This document shows positions 47,879-59,709 of a stretch of 64,000 nucleotides of DNA, in pieces. Positions within the stretch are counted from its first letter, which is position 1, and the number at the start of each line of letters is the position of its first letter. The stretch spans positions 3,472,001 to 3,536,000 of the forward strand of contig JARUPY010000085.1 in assembly GCA_029817715.1 (NCBI GenBank). Direction: 5' to 3'. The notes under the pieces were generated by a model, which saw nothing but the letters and a program-made list of their open reading frames with translations, ran no database searches and had not been told where the DNA came from. Made by a program: the position numbers and the translations under genes. The stretch is from Melastoma dodecandrum. Lineage: Eukaryota; Streptophyta; Magnoliopsida; Myrtales; Melastomataceae.

Positions 47879-48307
47879 TACAGAGATTGATGAAGCGAGG
47901 TGTTGTGAGAGAATAGATGGAGGATGGAGTCACTTAACGTTCATCCAAAATTTTTCCTAAAAAGTATTTTAAAATTCTTCGAATAAGGATTTGGAATTAA
48001 ATTAAATCGCTACTAGGAAGTAAGCGAGTTCCAAAGTCAGTCGCAGACACATGAAATTTTTCATACGGGAAAATAAAGTACAATAAATTTTATATTTCAA
48101 ATAAAATAAAATAGTCAAGTGTTGGGTCAAAACTATCAATAACATAGCAAAGACCAAAGGAAGGTCTAAACCTCAAAAATGGTAGCAAGATCAAAGGTTG
48201 AACATGAAAAAAAAAATATATATGCTAAACCCTAAAGTCTGTTCCAAGCAGATGCAACTGAAAACACACTATCTCTCCTTAAAGTCTGTCTATATAACTT
48301 GGTCGCG
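47879..48307. other. Intergenic: 5' flank of the coiled-coil gene
   Basis: Short AT-rich promoter-side region up to the foldback element. No gene was seen. Confidence 0.5.
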
Positions 48308-48320
48308 AGGACGTTTTTTG

Positions 48321-48754
48321 AGCTTTGTTCCAATTTAACCTTGTTTTTCAAAATAATTCGCGAAATGACCTCGTCAGTTTGGAAATTCGTAAAATAATTT
48401 TGTAAAATCGACGTTTGAAAGGCCGACTTCAATTCCTTAAAGAAGTCGGCCTTTCAAAGGCCGACTTCCACTGAATAGGAAAAAAAAAACAAGGAAACGG
48501 GGGATTGTGGGGGATTTGGGGGATTTGTTTTTTTTTTTTATTTGATGGAAGTCGGCATTTCAAAGGCCGACTTCCCTAAAATTTTTTATTTTTTTTTTAT
48601 TTTTATGAAAACGGCCTTTCAAAGGCCGACTTTTTTAAGAATTTGAGGTCGGCCTTTCTAAGGCCGATTTCACGAGATTATTTGCGGAATTTCGAAATTG
48701 ACGAGGTTATTTCGCGAATTATTTTATAAATTAAGGTTAAATTGGAACAAAACT
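48321..48754. mobile_element. Foldback / Mutator-like non-autonomous element
   Basis: 434-bp element with long imperfect terminal inverted repeats of roughly 110 bp, beginning AGCTTTGTTCCAATTTAACC at the left; the right end matches in reverse complement. Outside the ends is a near-perfect direct repeat, AGGACGTTTTT(T)TG (48308-48320 and 48755-48766), that looks like a 9-12-bp target duplication, the size expected of Mutator-like elements. Inside are four or more copies of the palindrome GTCGGCCTTTCAAAGGCCGA, so the whole element can fold back. There is no coding capacity. Confidence 0.75.
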
Positions 48755-48766
48755 AGGACGTTTTTG

Positions 48767-49365
48767 TGGCGGAACCATCTCTGCAAGCTTGTCATAAAAG
48801 TTCCCTTCATGGCCCACTCTGGTAACCTCCCCGCAATGTAGCACCGCCAAACATCAGTAGAGAAGACATCTCATACCGCGACATCTCTTTTGGAACACAA
48901 GTTGGGCCCTCTCGTGACACCAAATCTCTCACACATCGGCCTCCAAGGGATCTAAGAATGTGCAAATAGGGTTTGAGGCCTATAAGGCAGTCGGGCCACG
49001 ATAATTTGGGTACTTAACTACTTCCCCCATCAACACATCCCAGAAAGACAGACACTCCTACACGCGTGATCACAGGCTCTGTTTCAAGAAAGAGGGGAAG
49101 GACAGAAAATCCCAAGGGAAAACATCAATCCATATGTGCTCGCAAACAGAGCGTCACTAACAACTTATAGTTGATATGATTCGATGGGGGTAGAACTGTA
49201 GAGTCTCCCAAAGCTTTTTTTTTTTTTTATCACACGAGAACACCCACGAATCTGAAACCCATTTAGTCCTCAGAAAGGACTCCTCAAAATCACCAAACGA
49301 AAGAAAAAAAAAAAAGGTTGCCGGGTAAGAACAATGATATTAGGTTGGTATGGAAACACAAAGTT
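48767..49365. other. Intergenic: 3' flank of the acidic protein gene
   Basis: Unremarkable spacer with poly-T (49216-49228) and poly-A (49302-49315) tracts. No gene was seen. Confidence 0.45.
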
Positions 49366-50412
49366 TCAGATCTTCCAACTTCGGCTCTTCGACAATACGT
49401 CCCGGAAGCCACCGACGATCCAGGTCTCCTCCGCGACGTCGGACGAGATTCTGTAGTAGTCGGTGTCGTAGCTGGCTGTCACTGACCCCTCTTCCATCTT
49501 TCTAACTTCTTCCTCCACCTTCTCCTCTTCTATCTGGATTTTGAGATTCTTCCTCGTTGTTCCTGCCTTGTTCCCGATGTCGTCAGAGCATTGAGTGTCC
49601 GCAGTATCAACCAGCCAGCTCTTCGCCGGGGCCGACCTGCAGCGCATGAGCAACAGGGCATTTGGTGGAGGAACGGAGGGAACAGGAGCTTCTTTATCTC
49701 TGTTGCTGTCTCTGTTCTCTTTAGTATCTTCTTTCAGGACCATGTACCATTTTGAGAACTTTTTTGGGTCAACATCCCCGTTACCTCCGCCATTGTTTTG
49801 ATTGCCGATGTCGATTTCCCTAGATACATCTTCTTCGTCTTCATCGTCGTCCTCTTCCTCGTCATCGTCATCGCTAGTGATCACGGCTCCAGGAAAATTC
49901 CCAAAGCAACGGAAATTGAACTTGAGGCTCCTAAGGCACGTCAAGAACTTCATCGCATCCTTGTTGAACCCAAGCGCCTCTCCCCATGTCGTTGTCCGCT
50001 TCTTCCTCTTCCCATCCTTGTGGATCCGTTCAATCTCGTGCATGACTGACTGCCATCCCTTACAAGGGTTGGCGCCACTGCCATTCTTCGTCTGGACCTT
50101 GATCTGCCCAACGCAGGTCACCTTCGGCGACGTGGGCTCTGAAGCCATGGCCGCCGCCATGTGCTTGGTCTTCACCCATAGGACAGGGCTTTGTGGGACC
50201 TTCCCGTTCGACGATGATTTAGACCGTCGGTGGTGGGGAAAAGCGACAGGCTGCGGCTGGGCTGCAGGTGTGGCACGGGGTTGCTCCAAATGCCTAGTCG
50301 GGCTGCAGATCGCCTTGGTGGGCATGACTGTGAGGTGCGCACGGTGGGGGAAGCACACAAGGAGGTCGGCAGAGGGAGCGCCTCCCTGGGCGATCGCATC
50401 TCTTCTTCTCAT
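49366..50412 (-). CDS. Plant-specific acidic protein of unknown function
   Basis: Single-exon gene of 348 aa if started at MRRRDAIAQGGAPSADLLVC (50412), which fits the start I recall for relatives; the frame is open upstream to 50556. Features in order: an N-terminal CFPHRAHLTVMPTKAICSPT block; a basic Ser-rich linker; VTCVGQIKVQTKN; a helical KGWQSVMHEIERIHKDGKRK; ALGFNKDAMKFLTCLRSLKF; then a long Asp/Glu tract (about residues 180-197); and the conserved PPPNALLLMRCRSAPAKSW. It has no enzyme domain or TM segment. From memory it resembles Arabidopsis At1g78110/At1g22230, loosely labelled 'nucleolar GTP-binding', although no G-motifs are visible here. The function is unknown. Confidence 0.82.
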   Translation of the reverse strand: MRRRDAIAQGGAPSADLLVCFPHRAHLTVMPTKAICSPTRHLEQPRATPAAQPQPVAFPHHRRSKSSSNGKVPQSPVLWVKTKHMAAAMASEPTSPKVTCVGQIKVQTKNGSGANPCKGWQSVMHEIERIHKDGKRKKRTTTWGEALGFNKDAMKFLTCLRSLKFNFRCFGNFPGAVITSDDDDEEEDDDEDEEDVSREIDIGNQNNGGGNGDVDPKKFSKWYMVLKEDTKENRDSNRDKEAPVPSVPPPNALLLMRCRSAPAKSWLVDTADTQCSDDIGNKAGTTRKNLKIQIEEEKVEEEVRKMEEGSVTASYDTDYYRISSDVAEETWIVGGFRDVLSKSRSWKI

Positions 50413-50647
50413 TGTAAGTTGTGGATGCACTCTGTTAGAGTATGGTGATGAAGAAAGGAAGAATTCGATGACAGGGTCTTGTGGTGTTGCTGTTGGTTCT
50501 GTGGTTTTGTTATGTTTTAAAAGGGGAAAGCAGAAGCAGAGGGGGTGAGGAATCAATGGTCAACTTTTCTTTCTTTTTCTTAGTCTCTTTGCTTTTTCTT
50601 TGTTAGTTCATTGTTTCTCCAATCAAGAATGCCTTTCTTTTTGGTCC

Positions 50648-50664
50648 CGGGGGGGGGGGGGGGG
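50648..50664. repeat. Poly-G tract
   Basis: Seventeen or so G, then A and a further G run. It lies in the 5' flank of the acidic protein gene. Confidence 0.8.
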
Positions 50665-52466
50665 GAGGGGGGGATAATATTGCAGATGGATGGAGGATGG
50701 GGCCATTGTTCTCAAAGAGAAATTGCCAATGAAAATCTATCATGATCAGACGAATAATAATATTGCAGATGGATGGATGATGGGAACTGAGCTGTTCAAG
50801 CAAGAAGGTCACACACACACACACACAGAGCAAACCATACAATAAAACCGGTCACTTTCCCGAGCAGAAACAAATGATAACCTTTTTGGGGAAAAGAGGG
50901 TTTGGAGATGAGAAGAGAAGATGCCCCTCGACCTCAAAGGCCATTGCTTTTGTGCTATGAAAATGGCCTTAAAGAAAGGTCATCTTTAGGGCGTGATGCG
51001 TTTGATGGGAGAGGGCGAAGCGAGAAGCATCGAGTTAAAAAATATATGGGTATTGGGTCTCACCCACCACCACCTCCTCCTCTCCCGAATCCCAAATTGT
51101 TGCCCGGGGGATATAAATTTCTATCGGCCTCAAATCGAGTTATCTGACATCAATAATATAATCGTAATACAGATTATTTATCCCAAAGGAAGAAAAATAT
51201 ATCAAGAGACAAATCACATCCCTTCGTTCCTTTCCCTTACAAACACGCCCATCCCCACCAAAATTCAATCTTCCTCATCTCCTTTCTTTCCAACTCTATC
51301 CATAAAAGTTGGGCGAAAATTCCAGCACATATCCTCCTCCAATGTTTTTTTTTTGGTTGACCTCCTCCTCCTCCTATTATGTTAATGGCTCGTAAACGTT
51401 TCCCAGGGGAGGAGAAGAAAATAAAAAGTTGACAACTGGGGACTTGGCAAAATCGTGCCGCTAAATTCTTTGGGAGGAGGGAGTTCATACATCATGTGGA
51501 TCGAAACGCATTATGGGAAAGCCTGCAATAAGCTTTTATCTGTGTGTGTGTGTGTCAGAAGAACAATACATTGTATCTATCTGCCTTGTTCATCGTTGGG
51601 GATCCACTGGGACTGGATTGGATTGGCATTATTTTTTTTTTGGATTTTTGCGGTCTCGAAAAGCATCATGCGGCACTTGAGTTGAAACACGTGTAAATTT
51701 TTTTATTTAAAAAAAATACAGACTAGTTTATGGCTTTTTTTTTCTACCAAGAATGGCTTCTCCTTTTTCAATTGGCTACTACTCTCTGTCAAGAATTAGT
51801 TTAAAATTGTATCCATAAAGATATCGAAATGTACCCAAAAAGTTTTTCTTCCCAAGTATTATGACATGGATGTAGTTCAAAAGTGTTGTTCTTGATATCT
51901 GTTTAAATAAGAAACATGAGATGCTCTTATACTTCCAATTTCTTTTTACAATGTCTCTTTTGCTTGTGTTAAAATTTTAATTCGAAACCCCTGCCGAAGT
52001 TAATAATATTTTCTTGATGATGTTTTTTTTAGAAAAATAACTTCAAAAACTTATTCTTTTTTGATAGATCCAATTAAGTGTGTTTAGGAAATGGGTAAAA
52101 TTCAATACCATCAATTAGTGAATGGAATTCGAAACTTGAATCGAAAGAATCAATGTCAAAATAATCGAATAGTTGGGTTGATTCATCTCGACTTCCGTAC
52201 TTCCATTCAAACCGTATAAAAGAAAAGAAATTAAAACAGAGAATTCATATAAGCAAAAACAGCAATAATTCTATTTTTGTTTTTGTCAATTCGTTGTAGA
52301 ACACACATGATCTAAGGAGGGTGCGAGAGAGTGAGAGAGGGTGCTTAGAATCAAATAAGGGAGGAAGAAAAAGTAAAAAAGGTGGTGGGGGAATGGGTGG
52401 CCATATAATGAGCGCGGCTGCCCCAATCGAGAGAGGTAGAGGGCGAGCACGAGACTCCCCTCCCTC

Positions 52467-52469
<3 letters not shown>

Positions 52470-52506
<37 letters not shown>
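52470..52506. repeat. (ATT)n microsatellite
   Basis: About twelve ATT units; polymorphism is likely. Confidence 0.9.
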
Positions 52507-52507
<1 letters not shown>

Positions 52508-52928
52508 TCATTCCTCCTTTACTTTATAGTGGCTTTGGGATCGGAGTTGGGATTGAGATCACAACACCATGACTCCAACTACAATCCCCACCCCAAAACC
52601 CATATGTATATTATTCCAACATCTAATCATGTCTCGCACCAGCCACCATCAAAAAAAGGGATTTTAACCCACCGATGTCCGGCCTCTCTCGAACAATTCA
52701 TCTTCTAGTCGTTTCTCTGAGTCCTTAATTTAGCTAAAACACGACTTTCAAGGCCTCTCCCCGCAATTGACCTCATCAGCTCGGTGAGATCTTCAAGAGG
52801 GAGTAATCCCCCAGTTTTTTACATATATGGGGCATTAATTCGTCCGGGATTAATTGGACTAAAGAAGGCCGAAAGTGATTGGGGGGCCTCAATGACAATT
52901 AGAAGCACATCATTATCAGACCCCCCCC

Positions 52929-52963
52929 CCCTCCCTCCCTCCCTCCCTCCCTCCCTCCCTCCA
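52929..52963. repeat. (CCCT)n microsatellite
   Basis: Eight CCCT units preceded by a run of ten C. Confidence 0.9.
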
Positions 52964-54109
52964 AACATACTTTTAATTTCTATATTGATGGAGGAATTAG
53001 TCGATTGGTGGGGGGAGGGTCCAACTTTGTTGAGACAAGAAGACGTGTGTGCTCTTGCATCTTATTAATTCACGAATTATTGAGTGGTGAGTTTGGGGGT
53101 ATATTACACTTTCATTTATCATATATTCATGTGAGACGACCGAACAAGGAAATAAATAGAATATAAACACAGTACGCGATTGCGGCAACTTCCCATCTTC
53201 CTTTTTCTTTTTCTTTTTTTTGTGTGTGAGATGGAGAAATTTGTTTCCTATATGAAATTTTGGGTCATGAGCCTAATGACTATGCATAGGTTTATAGATA
53301 AACTCGGTCCTGATAGGAGGCATGACCCGTTCCCTTGGGAGAAATAAGTTTTTTCTCGGCATTTGTTCGCCAAGCGGATGCAGCTGTTTCGTCCATACTC
53401 AAGTCTCACAGATTCCGGCGACGGCTCAAAAGCTCGTCCAAGCCGAAGGATGCGAAAGATAGTTAGGATTAGGAACACGCATCGTAAAGTCAAGTAGCCA
53501 ATTAAAGTACAACATAATAACGATTAGAACGCAACGTGAAAAGTTAAGTTAGGATACGACACGACCACGAGAGAGGAAAAGGCAAACAAAACCAACCGGT
53601 ATGCGCATGACAAATCAAAGACATATTAATGTTTCATTTTATTCTTCTTTCTCCTTTTCTCGTACGTTAGCAAATTTCTGCTTACGTAGGTTTTGGATTA
53701 TATTTTGCATGGATGACGGACGAAAGTACAAGAGAAAAATTCAAAAATAAAAAAAAAAGGCTGATGAAGGGAATATTAGCCGATGGGTTGGGTAGAAACA
53801 AATATTCACGTATGATATCAAGCCCACCACCTGCAGAAAAGGTTCTTCTATGAAAAATAAAGGATAAAATATACACCACATTTTTTACCAACTTTTTTTT
53901 ATGCCCCAACTTTAAAAAATTTCTTTTGTAGTCTCAAATCACTATAATGAATCATTTGTGTCATTACTTAAACGATGTCATACATTAAACCTGATTACCG
54001 TCAATTATTATTCTACGTGTATGATATTAATAGTTTTCCCCCGACCCAGACAAATAATTTATCATAACGTAATTATCAAAAAAAGTTTTCTCAAACCCTA
54101 AATCGGCGG

Positions 54110-54262
54110 GAATGCACTTCAGGGAGAAAAGGGCGGGCGGAGGAAGGCATTTTGAGGGAAAAGGGCGATAGACGGCAGCTGAACTCACTCCGGACGGAGG
54201 AAGGCACTTTGGGGGAAAAGGGCGAACGACCTCGAAGTCGGGCGGAGGAAAGCACTTCAGGA
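54110..54262. repeat. Imperfect tandem repeat, about 50-60-bp unit
   Basis: Three partial copies, each of the form GCACTTnnGGGnnAAAAGGGCG followed by GGCGGAGGAAG. Spacing varies between copies. Confidence 0.6.
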
Positions 54263-55914
54263 CTGGAGTAAGGCGAAGCCATTGTGGAGCGATTGTGGTA
54301 TGTGCACAAGGAAGCTAATATCATCGAGCCCACGGTCATATCTTTATTGTCGTTGCTACTCATCCTCAACCTTCTGCCCCCGACCCTCACTCCCCCTTCC
54401 CCCAATCTCTATTGACAATTTAGGGTTTTAGATTTTTTTTCCCAGAAATATAAGCATCTCACAGAGGATAGAAGCACAGCGTTTGAAAAAAACCATTAAC
54501 ATCAGACACGTAGGATAATAATAAATGGTAATCGGGTTCAATGCATGACGCCGTTTACGTAAGGCCACAAAGAATTCACAAGAGTGATTTAAGACTACAA
54601 AAGAATATTTTTCCAAAAAAATAAAGTACTTCCAACTTTGGACCACATCATAACCGGGAATTAGCTATTTTTTTATTTTTTTTTTTACCCATGTTGCAAC
54701 ACTAAGCAGATGGCCTGGTCGTTGGCAGGCCGGTCCCATTCGAAACGGAAAGGAAGCCCGGTGGTTCAATTAGCTTTCGATCCGTCTTCATCAGGGTGGT
54801 TTGGTCCGGCGCGTTTTTTGAAAAAGCAGATGTGGTTATGGACCCTGTAGTTGGTACGAGAAAGGAAGTGCAGCAAGCAAAAGGAGGGGTGTGTTGCTGG
54901 AGGCTTCCAACTCACATGGGCCTCAGGTCCACCAACGAAACTCCAATTAGCTTGAGGCAAAATGTTCTGTCAGCCCATTTAGTAAAGTTCCATCCATACC
55001 AGAAATTTTCTTTCGGCTGTTTTGGAACTCAATTATGGGAATACACATAGATACATACATGCATGCAGGCAGCCCTTTTGACTGATTATATCGAGGAGAC
55101 TGCGCGCGTACAAGGCAGGCACATGGGAGGGAGGCTTTCAATTCGTGGGACCAGGGCTGGCTGGGTTCATTGAACCCGTCGTCTTCATTTCTTTTTTCTT
55201 TCTTAAAAAAAAAAAGCAGGAAACTTCCCAGAAACTACGCCCCCCCCCTTTTGATTGACTTTCGGACCACAAAGGAAAGGAATACGATCCCCCCCCCCAC
55301 CATCCCAATTGGCGTAATGGAGAGCCGAGAAAAGTAACGATAAACAAATATTACTTTTTGATAAGAAAATTCGCCTGGTTTTGTTAGGGGAAGGTGATAA
55401 CCGGGGCAGGAGAGGAGATGACCCTGGTCAAGACCCTTTTCTGATCCTGTTCAAATTTTGATAGAATGTGTATTGTGTCCGCCGTTCGGAACAATACCAG
55501 GAGGATGAGGAGACCCGCGAATCCGCATTTGAATTTCCTATCTTATCAGAAATACCCACCACTTCCTCCGGACATGCACGAAAAGAAGTTCTTACAGACA
55601 TAACAAGTAAGGATTGTGGGGAAAAGAAAAACCTTAAACCAACATTAGTGCCGTGAAACAGCTGCCCAAAAAATAAAAAATAAAAAAAAAGCAGCTGCTC
55701 CAGGCCATTGACTAAAACAAAGAAACAAACAGAGTGTATCCACATACTCTCTCCTACAGACATCATCCCTAGGTCCCTGCAACTCCCGCTAAAAAAAACT
55801 AAAATTGCAGGGACTCGGCCTCCTAAACCATAATCTCCCCACCCCCCAACCTAAATACACCAAAAACTACCAGGACGACAACCTTAAAAAGACACACTAT
55901 GTACATTATTGATA

Positions 55915-56829
55915 CTAAATCAAATCCCAATTGATGTCCGAAGGATACTTGCTCAAACTCCCTAGCCTTTCCACCGGTCCCATGCTCTCCCACCCTTCCA
56001 CCACCTCCTCGAAGGTGAGGCCCGACAGGGGAGACGATTCCCTCGACTCCAGTGTGGGGGACCCATCCTCCTCCTCCTCCGACGTGTCTGATCTGGTCAT
56101 CCCCGAGTCCTCTGCAGCCTTTTCCGATGATTTCCTGCTAGAGGATGACCTCCTGCCATCGGGCAGCTTCCTCCCTTCTGCCATGCTCACGCAGATGGCC
56201 TCGAGCTTGGCATCGACGGAGGCGTGGAGGGGCTCGTACCCGGGCACCCCGCAGATCTTGAGGTGAGGGAAGTTGAGCCGGGCCGAGTCTCCCCTCAGCT
56301 TGTAGGCCGCACGGTCATAGGCTAGGGCAGCTTCCTCCGATGTGTCAAAAGTCCCGAGCCACAGCCGGGTCCGGTTCCTGGGGAGGCGTATCTCCGCGAC
56401 CCACTTCCCCCAGTGCCTCTGTCTCACTCCTCGGAACAGCTTCTGCCCCTGGGGACCAGCCCCCCGGGCAGTCTGCTTCATCGATACAGGCTTTGGACCC
56501 AGGACAGCCGAACCGAAGGCACCGCCGACCGGATCGGGGTCAAAGTGGGGAGCAGCAGGATTCGGGAACTGGAACTGAGACTGGATCTGGGCGATCTGGG
56601 TTGGGGTAAGGTTGTTGAGGCCAAGGGGGCCGGTAAGGAGGAAGTCCGACGGATCGGGCTTAAATGGACCTGTTGGGAAGAGCTGCGTATGTGCATGAGC
56701 TGCCAGCGGCAGCGGAGGACGACTCGAAGTCATCGGGCTTGCGAAAGCGCCGAGGGCACCAAATAGCTCATCTCCGCCATCGAATAATAGATCGGACGGA
56801 AGAGGAGGTAGGACGCCATAAGACTCCAT
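55915..56829 (-). CDS. RAP2-4: AP2/ERF transcription factor, RAP2.4/WIND1-like (DREB A-6)
   Basis: Nuclear transcription factor binding GCC/DRE-type elements; the RAP2.4/WIND1 clade acts in stress, light/ethylene and wound-induced dedifferentiation responses. Single exon, 304 aa. A clade-typical motif, [16 protein letters not shown], precedes the AP2 domain (about residues 131-188: [57 protein letters not shown]). The WLG and [16 protein letters not shown] elements are intact. The C-terminal half has a Ser-rich basic region, an acidic patch (TSEEEEDGS) and ends [11 protein letters not shown], similar to other RAP2.4 members. The 5' leader contains a CT microsatellite (57222-57255). In Arabidopsis RAP2.4 (At1g78080) is close to BXL7, as here. 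Confidence 0.93.
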   Translation of the reverse strand: MESYGVLPPLPSDLLFDGGDELFGALGAFASPMTSSRPPLPLAAHAHTQLFPTGPFKPDPSDFLLTGPLGLNNLTPTQIAQIQSQFQFPNPAAPHFDPDPVGGAFGSAVLGPKPVSMKQTARGAGPQGQKLFRGVRQRHWGKWVAEIRLPRNRTRLWLGTFDTSEEAALAYDRAAYKLRGDSARLNFPHLKICGVPGYEPLHASVDAKLEAICVSMAEGRKLPDGRRSSSSRKSSEKAAEDSGMTRSDTSEEEEDGSPTLESRESSPLSGLTFEEVVEGWESMGPVERLGSLSKYPSDINWDLI

Positions 56830-58860
56830 CTTTAAAGTATCACCTGCCAGAAAAGATCAAGAATACCCGACGCAAAACAAAGGAGAACAAAAAAACAGAA
56901 GAATCGAAGAACAGGGAAAAAGAAAGAAAATCAAGACCCAGAAAAGGTGTGCGATCAAGAGGTATGCTTAAAAAGGCACAACCTCGGAACACCTGAGGAA
57001 GAAAGGCAGTAAGGAACAAATCAAATCGAACCTCTCGAGGGGCAATGAAAAAACAGCCCTCAGTTGGCCGATCTGTAAAATTCAAAGGGAAAAGGACCAC
57101 CCGAAGAAGAAAACCCAGAAGAAAAAAAAGAAGAAGAAGAGATTGGTGGGTATGAACAGATGAACAAAGGCAAAGGTCAGAAGAAGAAGAAGAAGGGAAG
57201 GGCACGCTTTTTGATAACTCACTCTCTCTCTCTCTCTCTCTCACCCTCTCTCTCACTGCCGCCTTATCAGTGCATCTTCCCATGCATTCATTCTTATAGA
57301 GATCAAAGCGGGAGTAGGTTTCCTTCTACGACACAAGCTAACCCCACTAGTTAGACCGACATGTGGCGGTTGGTGACTAACCGGTTTCCCATACATAAAT
57401 AGATCTGGATCCTGGATGAGTTTCCAACTCGGGGGAAGGCAGTTAGCCGGGAGTTGGACTGTGGGCGGGCGACAAGGCTTTGTCCACCCTCTCCCCGGCA
57501 CCCCCTCTTTTCCCCTAAACTCTTCATTCATCAACTGTAATATAATATTATTAATTTATGTATTACTTTCTTTAATTACATGTTTGCTCCGTGTTTCGGT
57601 TTCGGTGCATATTTGGACATGTGACTGACTACCTTTTTTGTCCGGTGGCACGGAGCGAATCTCATTCTCATCTGTGCCGAATCATTTGACATTTTCATAA
57701 TTCCAACCAATTAATCCCTTAATTTTATGCCCCGCCGCGAATTCCCGATGACGGAAAGGACGGGTAAAAAAAAAAAATGTACATTAAATTTAAATTTCGA
57801 AAAAAAAAACTATAGACTCAACGTCAAGAAATCGTTATATATATATATCACAATAACATTTTCTTTTCTCTTGATTATCCTTTTTGTTTTAGCAACTTGT
57901 TGAAAAATGACTCTACTTCCCATTTAAGTAACATGTGTGTGGGCACGTAATTCCATTGACGCGGTTTCTTGGGGCGAAAGTCGAAGCCAATCTAACCGTG
58001 GACATCGAAGCCACGTGTCTGGGACGTGGGCAGGTGGGGCCTCTATAATCCGCACAGAGTGGAGTTGTTAATGACGACGCATCATCATCCATGAAGATGA
58101 GGTAAGGTTTTCAAGTTGATTATTTAATTATTATATTATTTCTGATCCTAATAAATCTCGTGAGTTCCTGTCAGTGCATATTTTACATGGAGATGACTTT
58201 GTACATACACGTGATTAAACAGGAGGCCGCTTCGTATTTGTTTTTAGTTTTTTTTTTTAACGTGTAAAAGCGCAACTTAATTTGTTCGTGGGAGGAGGGG
58301 CAGGGCAAATCGATTTATACAACCAGATAAAAATGGAAATCACCCTTTCATTTCCTGTCTGGTTTTTTTCTTTCTTTCTGTGGAGGCAATCTGCCATGTG
58401 CGAATGCCGTTGCTACCCCTTATTTTTCTTCTGCCCAAACTCGGATTTGTCTTTAAAGAAGAATTAAGATACACACACATGCAAGGAAAGAACCCACGAC
58501 AGCGACATCTGTAACAAATTAAGAAAAAAATAGGACACGTCTGGAATTTTTTCTTGGAAAGAAAGTAAAATGTCCCCTCCCTCTAATAGACATAGCAATT
58601 GGCCATAGACATAGCCATTGGCAACAGATCTCTAACCATTCTGGAGTCAGCCATGTGGATGTGGTCCATCTCTGGTCTTTCTTCGCTAAACACATTCGGC
58701 CAGGATCCTATTATTTTTGGATGGGCCGAAACGAGATCTCTAACCCAGTCAGACTCAGAGATGTTGTTAACGTATCTTTTCGGTCTCGGTTATTTTGTTT
58801 AGTGGAAAACAAAGTTACATATTCTTCAATATTTATAAAATAAAATAAAATTATCTTGGC
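56830..58860. other. Intergenic: RAP2.4-like promoter and 5' leader
   Basis: 5' flank of the ERF gene. The (CT)n run at 57222-57255 is probably in its transcribed leader. The remainder is AT-rich; a 67-codon frame at 58599-58802 has no family resemblance. Confidence 0.5.
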
Positions 58861-58865
58861 ACCAC

Positions 58866-59090
58866 ACAGGATGTGGCACATACGTTTCAGCCTCCGTTCA
58901 CGAGGTGCATTCAGGACACGAGAGCCAGCGGGGCCTTATGTGTTCTTCACAACATGGTCACCGGTGTCCCCAAGTTGCGCCAGCCATGACCTCCTAGGCA
59001 ACTCCTGAGTTGGCTTGGTTACTCCTCGTCTCCTACTGTGACGCGGTTCTCATCATCATGTTCACAGGCTGAAGTCGTTGTTGCTGCAGG
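58866..59090 (+). pseudogene. Degenerate beta-xylosidase gene fragment
   Basis: This stretch matches exons 2-3 of the intact gene 1.6 kb downstream. CAGGATGTGGCACATACGTT lines up with the [14 protein letters not shown] region, GTTGCGCCAGCCATGACC with the SCANYGL region, and CTGTGACGCGGTTCTCATCA with the SDCDAVSIM nucleophile region, followed by an [15 protein letters not shown] end. Stops and indels are numerous, and the 82-bp intron seems missing or compressed. It is a relic of a tandem duplicate. Confidence 0.7.
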
Positions 59091-59709
59091 TAACTAACTA
59101 CTCGGCTTGCTTACCAAAAAAAACTAACTACTCGGCTCTATCAGATAGTCAGGTCTCTCGGTCTCCGACATTTTTTGATGGATAGGCATGGATGTCAATT
59201 GTGGATCGTATGTCCAGCGATTTGCTAAATCAACATTAGACAATCAGAAATTGGGCCGAGTCTGAGATTGAAGGCACTCGACAACCCCTTTTCTGCACAA
59301 AATGAGGCTAGGCAAGTGCTGATCTAAGGCAGGAACGAGGATGGTACGACGATCCTGGAAGGAGGAAGGCATCTCTTGGTCGGAGGAAGTTAGGGCGCAT
59401 TACCCGATTGGCCGTGAAGGCTTGATGCTGTTGGGCCATCGGATGGAAATCGAAGCAATCTATGGCCCACAGGTATAAACTAACCATCACAACAATGTCT
59501 GGTAATGGACAGCAATCAGACATTGGTGTTACCAACCACGAAGTTAAGACATCAACCTCATCATGGTTGTGCGTGACAAAAGTGTGGTAGTCCACGGAAG
59601 ATGGTCGTTCGTTGAGAAGTTCAAAACGTGTTCAACTTCACGACTTCCATATCTCAAGCACTTTCTTCTTCCGATCTACAGTCCAAGCCGGATCTTCACA
59701 ACCACTGCA

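Larger units (their letters stand above)
50413..55914. other. Large intergenic region with simple repeats
   Basis: About 5.5 kb without a supported gene. It contains a poly-G tract (50648-50664), CA/GT repeats (50808-50826, 51540-51556), an ATT array (52470-52506), a CCCT array (52929-52963) and an imperfect tandem repeat near 54110-54260. The open frames are composition artefacts of these repeats or lack any recognisable domain. Confidence 0.5.

Noticed and set aside
49802..50548. 248-codon plus-strand ORF with a long poly-Ser run
   Set aside because: It is the antisense shadow of the Asp/Glu-rich protein gene at 49366-50412.
56340..56766. Plus-strand frames opposite the ERF gene
   Set aside because: Shadows of the GC-rich AP2 domain coding strand.
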